NCBI GenBank assembly: GCA_018524725.1 | Contig: JAEUWP010000150.1 | Coordinates: 1-43,121 of the forward strand | DNA from: Podaxis mareebaensis | Lineage: Eukaryota > Basidiomycota > Agaricomycetes > Agaricales > Agaricaceae | DNA: 43,121 nt | Reading direction: 5' to 3' | Made by a program: the position numbers and the translations under genes | The notes under the pieces: model-generated | What the model was told of the DNA's origin: nothing | Seen by the model: only the letters and a program-made list of their open reading frames with translations | The model's database searches: none | Shown: piece after piece, positions 32,301-42,799 of the stretch | How the letters are laid out: each line of letters starts with the position of its first letter | Position numbering within the stretch: position 1 is the first letter of the stretch

Positions 32301-33213
32301 GGTTCCCTCTAATCCTTCACTATCTGCCACTTCTGCCTTCTTAGTCTTTAACTCTTCTGACTCCGACATTCTCTCTTCTCACATCCACCCTTGTGGTGAG
32401 GTTACTTCTTCTGATTGTGAATCATATGCTCTACATCTTGGACTCTTTTCTTCCATCTCTTTTGCTCAATCTCTTAATTTCTCCTCTATTGTAGTCTTCA
32501 CAGACTCAATTTCATCTGCTAAACTTCTATTTTCTTATAGGCCCCACAGTGCGCATCTGGACTCCATCGCGATTGCTCCTCTTCTCCAATCCTGGCTCTC
32601 TTCTTCCCCCCTCAACCATGTCCACTTTTGGTCTATTCCATCATCCGCTAATTGGTCCATCCACCACAAGGTGCACACCCTCGCCAAGTCACTTTGTCTT
32701 CCCAATCCATGTCATCAACCCATCCGCACATCCCTCGGATTTGTTTGACACCACTACACCCAGAAATGCCTTTCCCTTTGGCAACAACATATGAACGATC
32801 CAACCTATCGCAGCCACAATTGGCTCCCCCTCCTTAATCCTGCAGCACAGCCTTTACAACCCAAGTATGCCAAAGGCAGCACTTGGCTCAACTCACCCCT
32901 TGGAAAGAACACAAATTTATGCATGTGCTTCACACACTGTGTCACCAACCATGTGCCCATCGGTGCCTTTAGACAAAGATTCTTTCCTGGGTGCCACATC
33001 ACCTCCTGTCCATGTGGTGAGCCACTTGAAACCTGCGACCACATCCTCGACAACTGCCCCCAATTCCGATATCCAATAGGAGCCCGTGACAGTTTCTATT
33101 GGGTTATCCAATTCCTGGACAAAAACCCCACGGCATTCTCATTCACCAACCAAATACAAGGACCTGTCACCCAAGAAGAGTTCACCACCTGCTGCCTCAA
33201 CAGAAGAGAGTGA
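29353..33213 (+). pseudogene. LINE ORF2 (endonuclease, reverse transcriptase, RNase H)
   Basis: The frame continues from ORF1. APE-type endonuclease: LFFNVHHS, IQEPPF (catalytic Glu), GGDFNSHSLEWD, SVIDLIFM and SDHLPL are all present. Reverse transcriptase: FDVVQFFPS, GVGQGSALSP, then SFIDNGLIV at about 31378, where family members have F-x-D-D; the second Asp is Asn (GAC-GAT to GAC-AAT, a CpG change). PIVLLNT is preceded by FW, where FR is usual. RNase H: ATDGS, CESYAL, FTDS. Near the C-terminus is CPCG-x11-H-x4-C (about 33007). TAG at 30646 and TGA at 31813 and 32746 interrupt it. The polymerase is therefore inactive in this copy although the endonuclease residues survive. Confidence 0.88.
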
Positions 33214-33522
33214 CTTGCAAGAAACAGAGTTCCAGATGTTCACTGAAGGCCTCTCCCCTCCATCATCTGTTACATAGCTAGCTCCCCTGCTTCTATTCCT
33301 CTTTTCTCTCTTCATCATTTTCAATTTGTTAAGTTAGTTTTCTCTCTCTTCTTGTCTCATATATCTTGCGTAGTTTGTATACTATCATCTCTAGTCTCCT
33401 CTTTTCTCCCCTCTTTTCTTTCTCTCTTCTCTAGTTTCAGTATTGGGACTGCTATCGTGCACCCATTTGTATTAGCTAGTCTAGTGCAATAAACGTCGAT
33501 TTAAAAAAAAAAAAAAAAAAAA
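33214..33522 (+). other. LINE 3' UTR and poly(A)
   Basis: T/C-rich untranslated stretch ending in about 20 A residues at 33503-33522, directly followed by the right target duplication. The tail shows retrotransposition from polyadenylated RNA. Confidence 0.8.
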
Positions 33523-33537
33523 GAAACTCCATTACCC
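33523..33537. repeat. LINE target-site duplication, right copy
   Basis: Exact copy of 26642-26656, placed directly after the poly(A) tail. Confidence 0.9.
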
Positions 33538-34289
33538 TCTTAGGATTGTAGGTGGGTGCCATAAAATTGGATAAGCCTGCCTAATCCTCTTTGGGGCCAG
33601 TGACCTCTGGACATTCCATCCCCATCTGTGGTGCTACCACGCAAGACTACAATGACTCAGAACACACAAAGTGCATCCAGCTTTCTCTCTTTATGACTCC
33701 ACTCATCTCTCCCTTTCTCAATGAATAAACAACCTCACCAAACAGCATCAGATTCACCACTGGCCATCTTGATGGCTCAGCACTCAGCTGTCATCTACCC
33801 CACCACTTCCTTCCCATCCAGCCTGTCCGCCTTTCCCAACATACCAAGCATCCGCAGGTCAACACCAAATGCAAACTCGTCTCAAATCCACATGCCTCCA
33901 ATGTCACCTCTCTCAAATTCTTCCCATCCTCCTGTGTTCTCCTCACATGCAGTGCAGACTTTGTCCTGTCTATCCAGCCCACAGAGTTCCCTGAGACATG
34001 GTCTGAATTGTCTTCAGGGCTGGGGACAAGGGTGCACCCTGTATGTGTCCTTTGTATACACACCTGGTCAGTGGTGTCAGCCTGCATCATTGGGCTTGGG
34101 AGGAACATTATCTCCTTGTCATGGGACACCACTCTCAGACTCTGTTATACTCCATCTGGGGTTGTCATGCTCACTGTAAAAGCATCTGCCCTTGTCTTAT
34201 GTACCAGCATGGAGACCCACACTCCAACTCCCCCAGACAGTGAAGAGACCCTGCAGTCTGAAATCCAAGGCAAGCAGAAGAACTCCAGA
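33538..34289 (+). repeat. Dispersed repeat, copy B
   Basis: Related to copy A at 20024-20655, same orientation, up to about 34125; the last 160 bp have no evident partner in copy A. The LINE abuts its left edge and the gypsy LTR its right edge, so this repeat is older than both insertions. The plus-strand frame 33721-34179 corresponds to the copy A frame. The class is unknown. Confidence 0.6.
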
Positions 34290-34935
34290 TGTTACACTCC
34301 TCTCGCTTCCACTGCCATCTATGCCCTTCCAGATCTCTGCCTCGTCATCTGTCAACCGTCTTTCCATCTCTCAACTTCAAGCGTCCACCTTGACCTGCCC
34401 TCCATTGCAACCTCGGTCTCACCTTGGATCTTCTGAAGGAGCATTATGTTTAGCACTCGGGCTTGGTGATATGTTGTGTAATAATAGCTTGCCTTCTGTA
34501 GATCTCATCTTACCTCGGGCTCAGCCTTCTATACTTAGAGCACTGAAGTAGTTATGAAGATTCTCCTTTAGGACATGTAAGATAGCAATCACCCTAGTAT
34601 TTAGATAGCTCGTAAAGTAAGTAGAGCTTAGCTTTACAATCATTTGTACATAGCGCGAGAATAGCAAGGACTGTCTTCTGCTTTATCTTCTTGCCATGTG
34701 AGAGCTCTACCTGCCTCGACAGGATAACTGGCATAACAGCTAAACCTACGGAGTAGCCTGCGACCTTACAAGTCATATCTCTCCCTAGGCAGTCCCTGCA
34801 AGATTTCCAGCCAGCCTCTAGTTCTCTCCAGAGAACGGATGGGCATTCCGCTTCAGGAACTTAATAGTGCTGGGGTGTCTTAGGACAGTATCTCTCTGCA
34901 CTGAGACGACCTGTAGAAACCGTCTCTACGTAACA
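34290..34935 (+). repeat. 5' LTR
   Basis: 646 bp starting TGTTAC and ending GTAACA (6-bp terminal inverted repeat). The first 322 bp match 42800-43121. A TATTTAG box at 34598-34604 sits about 30 bp before an AGCTTTAC block at 34630 that is complementary to the sequence just after the LTR, suggesting the transcript start. Confidence 0.9.
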
Positions 34936-34948
34936 GAATCGTAAAGCT
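34936..34948 (+). promoter_or_regulatory. Candidate primer-binding site (self-priming type)
   Basis: GAATCGTAAAGCT follows the LTR directly. I see no match to the tRNA primers I know. Its reverse complement, AGCTTTACGATTC, matches 34630-34640 inside the LTR at 10 of 11 positions, the mismatch being CG versus CA. In Tf1/sushi elements the RNA 5' end folds back to prime in just this way. Confidence 0.45.
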
Positions 34949-34989
34949 TTACTTCCACTCCTTACCTTCTCTTTCGTCCTCATGGCTAC

Positions 34990-37408
34990 GAGTTGACCAA
35001 AGTCTCCTGCAAGATAACTTCAGTGGAGCACCCTCCGACCTTTTGTCCGGACTGTCGTCCAACACGTCTCGTTTACCCCTGCCTATTACCAGGCATACAC
35101 CATCCAATCCATACCCTCGACTCCCTCCTCCTTCCTACCGACCTTTCTCCGATTCCCGTTTTACAGAAATCCAAAACCTCCTTCAGAGAGCATGCTCTGA
35201 GAGCAACTTTTGAAACCGACTCAACAACTACACCCATGGTACAGAGAATATAATCCTTATCGATGGCAAATCCTACACAAAACAAGAGCTATTAGGAGTC
35301 TACTACACCCTCCATTATTCACGAGAAGGCAAAGCAGAACTTCCCGAATCCCCACTCAGTGTCTATCAAGACACTGACATCCTTCTTCGCTACAAGCTCC
35401 AACACAGCTGGCAGTTTGAGACCCTTCCCACCTTTGTTGAACATCCCACTCTCTTCGCACAATTTGAAGAACGCTTTCAACAGGCCAAGCAAACACAGAA
35501 TCTACATCTCCATTGGACAGGTTCCCCTCGAGAGATCGACCAGGCTGAAGCACTTCTCAGAGCTTTCGAATGCCATTTGAGCCATCGTCAGTGCACAACT
35601 ACACTGGTACCCCCTCCCTCAACTACTACCTCAACCATCTCCCCTTCAGCTGAGCAGATGGCTATCAGAGAGTCTGAACCCTCGAACCTGCTGTGATGGT
35701 TCCAAATTATCGAACCACCATCATATCATTCGACTCAACTGTCAACCCCAGAACCAGTCCCAATCAACACTACCCAAACTGTTTCACACAGGCATACCAC
35801 ATCGCTAACTGAGCAGTCAGAATCACAGAGTTCTACATTTGCATCTGCAACGAGTGTACAACCCGAGACCCAGATCGATACACCTTTGCCCCTATCTCCA
35901 TGCTCGTGGCTAGGACTGGATACATGGCCTTCCTCGAGGTACCCAGAGACGCAAACTTTACCCTCAGTACCCATTACCCAAACCTTAGATACCTTTGGAA
36001 CCAACAAGTCACAATCGTATTCATCCCAAACCCCAATGCCGACTGATACTACACCTCTGAGCCAATCTATTATAGAGATGCAGAGGCCAGAGTTACCTAT
36101 CGATCAGACACACCCACAGAGACAGACAAATCCGACATCGAGAGTACCAGGTACTACATCATCGACCTCAACTCCATTTAACCAACCACCGTCTCCACCT
36201 CCTCCTCCTAACCCACCTCACGGACCACCCACTCATCAACAGAATGCAGCCATGGCCACACCCAAAGCCCCGAAGATTCAACCATTTGATGGCGAACCTC
36301 ACAACTTCCAAACATTCCAGGATCAACTTTGACTCGTCTTCAATGACCATTGAGCCGCATTTCAAAATGCGCAGAATAACATCAACGACCGAAAGAAAAT
36401 CCTTTACATGCTCCAGTACATGACCAAGGGCAACGCTGCTGGATTCCGCAACGCCTTTATGAAAGAAAAGTGGAATACCACCAATAATGCCTACAAGTAT
36501 GGTACTTGGCACGATTTCAACATCCGACTTGAAGACCATTTCAAACCAAAGATTGAAGCCACGCAAGCTACCAAAAAGCTTCAACGCACTCGTCTCAACA
36601 TCTCCAAAATGGACATCACTGTTTTCAATCAGATGTTCACTTACCTTCTGAGTCAGGCAAACATTACTGATGACAACCACAAAGTTCATCTCTACATCGA
36701 CTCTATTCCCAATTGGGTACAGTGGCAACTCTATTTAACGACTCAACCTCCTACTACCTATGCCCAATGGCAAGCCGACGTTGCTAGGATTGTTAACAAC
36801 TTCCAGCAATATCAGATGTGCAAGACTGGCAGAGGACCTTCTTCCCAGCTATCTTACTTTAATGACACTTTCAACGATACCCCTTGAAACAAATTCGTCT
36901 ATAAAGAGCATAGACTCCCACCAGGTGAACCTATGGATATCAATGCACTCAAAGAGTTCTTGTCCAAAGATGAAGAAGAAATCCCCGACTTCTCCTCAGA
37001 TGAAGAAGATGACTATGCCAAGCAAGGCATTTCAGTGAACGCTATCCTAACTGACCAACAACAAGACTGAATGAAATGAGGAGCATGCATCACCTGTGTA
37101 ACATGAACCACTGGGCACGTTCATGCCCCCTCCATAGGAACTGACAATCTCTGACAAATCAGAGACGATTCCAGAAAGGAAAACAACCTTCCTCTCGGCC
37201 ATCGGCCTCGACCCCCTTCTCTTCCTCAAACTGATCACATCCCTCTTCTTCTTCTTCCAATCCTTCTCCATCCCATCTCAACACCCTTAATGCAATTAAG
37301 GTTGCTTTTGCCAAAATGACTGTGGAAGATCAGAATGAACTAGCTAATCATGCAATGGCCAAGATCGTCGAAGAAGAACAACAGTCTTTTCCACAAGGAC
37401 CAGAGTAG
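34990..37408 (+). pseudogene. Gag-like frame of the gypsy element
   Basis: One frame (shared by TGAs at 35211, 35694, 36330, 36351, 36885, 37068, 37077) runs through SYTKQELLGVYYTLHYS, a Pro/Thr-rich middle, the gag core (KIQPFDGEPHNFQTFQDQL, then ILYMLQYMTKGNAAGF, GTWHDFNIRLEDHF) and PGEPMDINALKEFL. The zinc knuckle is split by a single-base frameshift near 37100: ACITC lies in one frame and NMNHWARSCP in the next. After it the frame has TGAs at 37142 and 37232 and ends at TAG 37406-37408. Gag packages the element RNA. The start codon is not clear; the only early ATGs (34982, 34993) lie in other frames. Confidence 0.75.
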
Positions 37409-37449
37409 AGGCAACACCTCTGAGTCCTTCTAAACTTTCAAATTCTAGT

Positions 37450-40400
37450 ATGAACCTTGAACCCCCGTTTGATATACAGAACCATTACGATTCCCATTGG
37501 ACTGCTCGAAAATATCTCACTCATAAAATAGAGAGTAGGAAACTGTCTAGAGAACCTCCTGTATGGGTTACAGATTCGAACTCAGATCAGATTTCGACTA
37601 CCCACTCTTCCACCAAGCCAATGATAGCTGAAATCTGTTTGTCAGCATCGACCAACAACAAATCCCTGTATATCCCGGCCATACTAAAGAATCTGAATTC
37701 TTCCACAGTTGCTACTATTTACCCGCTACTTGACAGTAGTGCACAAGGAGACTTTGTCTCTCCCTTGACCGTTCAACGGCTTGGGTTAAGAACGATACCC
37801 TTGACTAGACCCATACCAGTACGAAATGTCGACGGTACTATGAATGTAGGCCATGCCATTACTGCACAAGCAGAATTGCAGCTACACATAGATAATCATG
37901 ACATAGACGTTACTTGCTATGTTGCAGAGATTGGAGAGCAACTGATGATCATTGGCCTCCCATTTCTTGAAAAACACAACCCCAACATCAATTGGTCAAA
38001 AAGAACCTTTCAATGGTGAAACAGGAGATCTAAGATCCCTGCTATAAATATCGATAACATGGATACCAAAAACAAGATCCAGATCAACCATATCCAGTTA
38101 GCTGAAAAAGCAACTGAGGATGTTCCATATTCCATCCACAGGAAAGCTAGACTCGATTATGAAGCACAGCTTGACCTAGCACACACTACCCTAGAGATCA
38201 ATACCAAGATCTCAGAAGCACAGAAGTCCTATCAGGCATACCACGGCTCAAAGAAGTCAGTGGATCTGAAGGACATCGTCCCAAAAGTTTATTGGGATTA
38301 CCTAAACCTATTCAGTGAAAAGGAATTGGAAAGATATCCTCCTTCACGACTGTATGATCACAAGATCGACCTAAAACCAGACTTTAAACCTGAAGCAGCT
38401 AAATTGTACCACTTAACGGACAATGAACTGTTAGAGTTAAAGCAATTCTTAGATGATAACCAACAAAAAGGTTACATCAGGAAGTCTGAAAGCCCGCAAG
38501 CTGCACCCTTCTTCTTCATATCGAAGAAAGATGGAAAGCTGCGACCCGTTCAGGATTACAGACATTTGAACTGGTTCACAGTGAAGAATGCATATCCTAT
38601 TCCTTCTATTTCTGGAATACTAGATCGCCTCAAGGGCGCCAAGTATTTCACTACTCTTGATATTCGTGCAGGATATAACAATATCTGCATTCGAGAAGGT
38701 GACCAATGGAAAGGCGCCTTCCGAACCCCTTTTGGTCTTTTCAAACCGAACGTCATGTTCTTCGGAATGACTAATAGCCTGGCCACATTCCAAGCAATGA
38801 TGGACCACATATTTCGTGACCTGATAGACAAGCCCGGATGCACCGCAGTCATTGTCTACATGGATGATATCCTTATTTTCTCCAACGACCTCTCTTCTTT
38901 GCGAAAAGAAACTCACGAAGTTTTGAAGAGGCTAAGAGAGAATGATCTCTACGTCAAACCCGAGAAATGTAAATTCGAACAGACATCTGTTGAATATCTT
39001 GGGATGAACATTTCTCAGAATCAGATCAGAATGTCGAAAGACAAACTGGCTGGTATCAAAGATTGGCCTAGACCGAAATGTGTCCGAGATGTACGGAAAT
39101 TTATTGGCTTTGCTAACTTCTATAGGAAATTCATACACCACTATTCCCACCTATGCGCCCCTCTCAATGCACTCCTCTGAAAAAACCAGAACTTTGAATG
39201 GAATGACACTGCAGAGCATGCTTTCACAGCCTTGAAGGAGACCTTCCAGAAAGAACCCCTCCTTCGTACACCAGATACATCCAGACCCTTCATTGTCAAG
39301 ACCAATGCTTCCGATTATGCCACCAGTGGAGTACTTATCCTGAAAGATGACAATGGAAATGAACACCCATGTGCATTCCAATCAAAGTCATTAACCCCAA
39401 CAGAGTGAAATTACGCCACTCCCGATAAGGAACTCCTGGCAATCAAGCAAGCCTTTGATGAATGGTGCCACTACCTACATTCTGCTCCCTACAAAATCGA
39501 AGTTTGATCGGATCACGACAACCTCCAACACTGGCAAGATGCCAGAAAACTATCAAAACGACACGTCCAAACCTGGATTGAATTGCAGGAATACAAGTTC
39601 CACATCAAACACTATCCAGGCAAGGCAATACCAGTTGCTGATGCACTCTCTAGACGACCAGACCACGAAATCGACAAGTCGAAAGAGAAGATCGACAGAG
39701 TCCTCCTCCTGAAGGAGCTCTTCGTCAATGCTATCACAGCAGACAGTACATCACCTCCATCACCATCACTCCAGACTGCATCACAATCACATTCCCCATC
39801 ACAACCATTGTTAGATGAAAAGTGCGAGATCCTTGCGAGACATCACAATCACCACTCCACAGGACATCCAGGTATTGATGAAACAATTCGCCAAGTCCAC
39901 ACAGAAACCGATTGGCCAGGCCTTCGAGACTTCATTCGAAATTATGTCACAGGCTGCCATATCTGTCAACAATTTAATATTGACAGAAGACCCAATCACC
40001 CTTCCCTTCACCCCTTAGAACCATCACCATCACTATGTCCCTTCGCAGACATGTCCATGGACCTTGTCACAGGTCTACCCAAGACTGCAGAAGGCTATGA
40101 TGCCATATTGTCTGTGGTGGACCGTGGACTTACAAAGGGGATACTAGTACTACCGACTACGAAAACAGTGACCTTTGAAGACATAGCCACCTTGCTGACA
40201 AAGCACTTCTATCCACGCTATGGAATTCCTGCCTCAATCATAGCAGATCGAGATCCAAGATGGGCAGGGAAAGCTGCTAAAGCATTTTATTCCACCCTAG
40301 GAATCGATTTACGACTATCCACCACCTATCATCCACAATCTGATGGAGCCACAGAATGCTCACATCAAGAACTTGAAGTATACCTATTGAAGTACTGCTA

Positions 40401-41142
40401 CAAGGATCCCAAGTCATGGGCCGACAAACTATTGCACTTCGAATACAAGTATAACTTGACCACGCATGCCAGAAATGAGAAGACACCATTTGAGCTTCTC
40501 TACGGATACATTCCCCCTCCCACTCCTGAACTCCTCATTCGAACCAATGCCCCTGCATCGAATGAACAACTATTTGATATAGATCAATCCCAATGCAATG
40601 CCGCAGAAGTCATGAAGGAAAATGCTAAACGAATGATCGCCCGAAGAACACCTCGAACCGAGACGTATGAAAAAGGTGACAAAGTTTGGCTAGATGCTAG
40701 AAACCTCCCATTGCAGGAACAGAAAGCAAAGATTCGTCCCCGAAGATATGGTCCCTTTACTGTCAAAAAACAAAAAGGACCACTAGCATATGAACTCGCC
40801 CTGCCTACCGCATGGAAGCTTCACCCCACATTCCATGTCTCTCTCTTGAAATGATACAAGAAGACTGACCAGAATATCTCCAAACCTGAGCCTTCTCAGC
40901 CAGAGTTAATAGACAGAGAAGAAGAGTATGAAATTGAATCTATTATTAATCACAGAATTCGCTGAAGCCGAACTGCCTATCTCATCCACTGGAAAGGTTA
41001 TCCAAATTCGGACAACACTTGGGAAGATGAAGAAAACTTGACAAGGAACACTTCAAAGATTTTAGTAGAGTATAAAAAGAGACATTTCATTCCCCCGTTC
41101 CAAAAGCTCGTCACTTCCAAACATACTCATGTCAAACACTAG
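37450..41142 (+). pseudogene. Pol: protease, reverse transcriptase, RNase H, integrase, chromodomain
   Basis: The frame from ATG 37450 to TAG 41140-41142 has no frameshift and six stops, all TGA (38017, 39178, 39406, 39505, 40852, 40963). Residue numbers count from that ATG. Protease: LLDSSAQGDF at about 95, with Ser where the D-S/T-G motif needs Gly. Reverse transcriptase: PFFFISKKDGKLRPVQDYR, and an intact YMDD at 470. RNase H: IVKTNASDYA, with Asn 619 in place of the usual catalytic Asp. Integrase: H-H-C-C zinc motif ending in CHICQQF, then Asp 871, Asp 933 and Glu 969 (D-D-35-E, intact). The chromodomain (about 1148-1211) includes YLIHWKGYPNSDNTWEDEENL-type text, which targets integration to marked chromatin in chromoviruses. 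Cys stands for expected Arg in NNICI and ATECS. Confidence 0.92.
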
Positions 41143-42764
41143 TTCCTTCTCTGTCAACAACTATGCCGCCATCAAGCCAGCAATGTCCAGAACAGAAAGC
41201 TTCACAGAGCTCCTCCATGGAGACTCTCCGACCAGAGGAACTGACGGCGACTACGTCGCGACGTCTCCCTCAGACCACCTCAAGTTCACTACCATCCAGA
41301 GCAAACCATCACCTATCACCAGTACCAACCCATTCCATCAACATTCATTCACTCATCCAACATCTACAACACCTACCTCTGATCCACCGCATGCCAGTCT
41401 TCCAAACTGCACAATGACTGTTCCGGAAGATGAAAACTATCAGAATTTCCTTCGACAAGCCCTTGCCACCATTCCCCAAAGGAACCCAGATTGTCATCCA
41501 TCGGGACAACACCATCGAGTGCTGGACCCACGAACATCTGGAAATCTGACTGATCTCCCCCATCCATATAACCCCTCAAGTAATGTCTACCAGACCACTA
41601 CCTCCCTTGCCCAGGCTGCTGGTTATCCAAGTGCAGCCGACGTACTCACAGACCCGAGAAGCTGGAACCCACCAGCTCCGGAACCAGGAGATGAGTTATG
41701 GTTTAATTCCTGAGATGCAGCTACCCGAGCAACATGACCCCTCTACAATGTCGCCTCACAGTACAGAACCCAACATCAGGTCCAGTACGCGAAGAACCTC
41801 ATCAGACAGGTGTGTACCTTTCTCACTGCCACCTCGACCACAGAGACCCCTGCCTTTGTTGCCTCACTCCATCAACAGTATGGAAGCAAGCATGCCACAA
41901 CACACTCTTCCACCTCGAACCCCTCCTCCTCCACTCATGCCCAATGCACAGAGATGGATCGAGTATCTCAGTCTCGAGAGTCCAGTACAACAGATACTGG
42001 AAGCCGAACACGAGTTACACCAGAGAACTATCCCTGGCAGTATCAACGAGATCGAGGAATCCTTGTTGCTGAGGGAAGAGCCTATTCCCATTGAGCACGA
42101 ACTGACCCATTCGTCCCAGAGACCCTTCAGTCTCAAGCTAAGGCTTCAGTCAAACAGAAGCCTGACATCGCCACCTACCCAAACTTACCAACCCTCATAA
42201 ATGTCTTGACTCTGCAAGGAGAGTTGAACCCCATCTCCAAATACCCCAACTGGGAACGCCACATTTGACGACGAACTCTTCCTCTCACCGTCGCGAAACT
42301 TCTTCCTCCCAATCTTCTCAGAGTATATGCACAAGGTTGTTGGCTTTGTTTAGGAGTAGGGCATATCGCCTCAGACTGTCCGAACCACATGTGCTGATTC
42401 TGCCAAGGATGAAATCACCACTCTTGGCAGTGCATTCAACATCCTCAGACTCCCGTCATCCCGTCTCACTACCAATCCCTGTCAATGGCCCGACATACGA
42501 AGAAGCCAAGAAGCATGTCCAGTTTCTCACCAACACTCTGACTCTCGGCCAAAGAGGACGACAGAACATGTTATATGAAGACGCCTTCACTCTTATCCCT
42601 CGACCTATCCCTCACGATCGTGGAGCTTTAGAGAATACCACCACCGAGTATACCTTCAATCCTATCACGAAACAGACCAAAGGACGACACATCACCACTA
42701 ACAACGTCCCCATTCAAAATCAGTCCAAGTGATGCCTCACTGAGATCGACACTTGTTATAGGTA
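41129..42764 (+). pseudogene. Third ORF of the gypsy element with paired CCHC zinc knuckles
   Basis: ATG 41129 overlaps the end of pol by 14 nt in the +1 frame. The frame stays open for about 1.3 kb except for TGAs at 41711, 41735, 42092, 42266, 42395 and 42410; no TAA or TAG occurs. The N-terminal part is Ser/Thr/Pro-rich. The C-terminal part holds CWLCLGVGHIASDC (C-x2-C-x4-H-x4-C) at about 42330-42372, followed by a second knuckle with the same spacing spanning the last two TGAs and ending in HHSWQC. The coding sense then appears to move to another frame near 42440 (PTYEEAKKHVQFLTNTLTLG) and continues to TGA 42730 or TAG near 42762. There is no signal peptide or membrane segment, so it is not envelope-like. 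A second nucleic-acid-binding protein is my inference. Confidence 0.6.
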
Positions 42765-42786
42765 GATCGATCTGGAGTTTGATTAT

Positions 42787-42799
42787 ACAAAGGGGATGA
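42787..42799 (+). promoter_or_regulatory. Polypurine tract
   Basis: The purine-rich ACAAAGGGGATGA stretch lies immediately before the 3' LTR, where plus-strand DNA synthesis is primed. Confidence 0.6.

Larger units (their letters stand above)
26657..33522 (+). mobile_element. Full-length Tad-like non-LTR retrotransposon (LINE)
   Basis: The element spans 6.87 kb with an 89-bp 5' leader, a zinc-knuckle ORF1, an ORF2 with APE-type endonuclease, reverse transcriptase, RNase H and a C-terminal Cys/His motif, a 3' UTR and a poly(A) tail of about 20 A at 33503-33522. It is bounded by 15-bp target duplications. The whole coding region, 26746-33213, stays in one frame with no frameshift. Stops within it are TGA at 29350, TAG at 30646, and TGA at 31813, 32746 and 33211. 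The RNase H domain and order of domains fit the Tad clade of filamentous fungi. It inserted near the left edge of repeat copy B. Confidence 0.92.

Noticed and set aside
35211..42412. Nuclear reassignment of TGA to tryptophan
   Set aside because: Many TGA sites suit Trp, but USP7-family residues at 25128 and the kinase sites call for Arg. The LTR comparison shows CpG transitions directly, and the intact transporter appears to end at TGA. It is kept only as an alternative to test.
41129..42764. Envelope-like third ORF
   Set aside because: No signal peptide, transmembrane segment or fusion-type motif is seen; the zinc knuckles indicate nucleic-acid binding.
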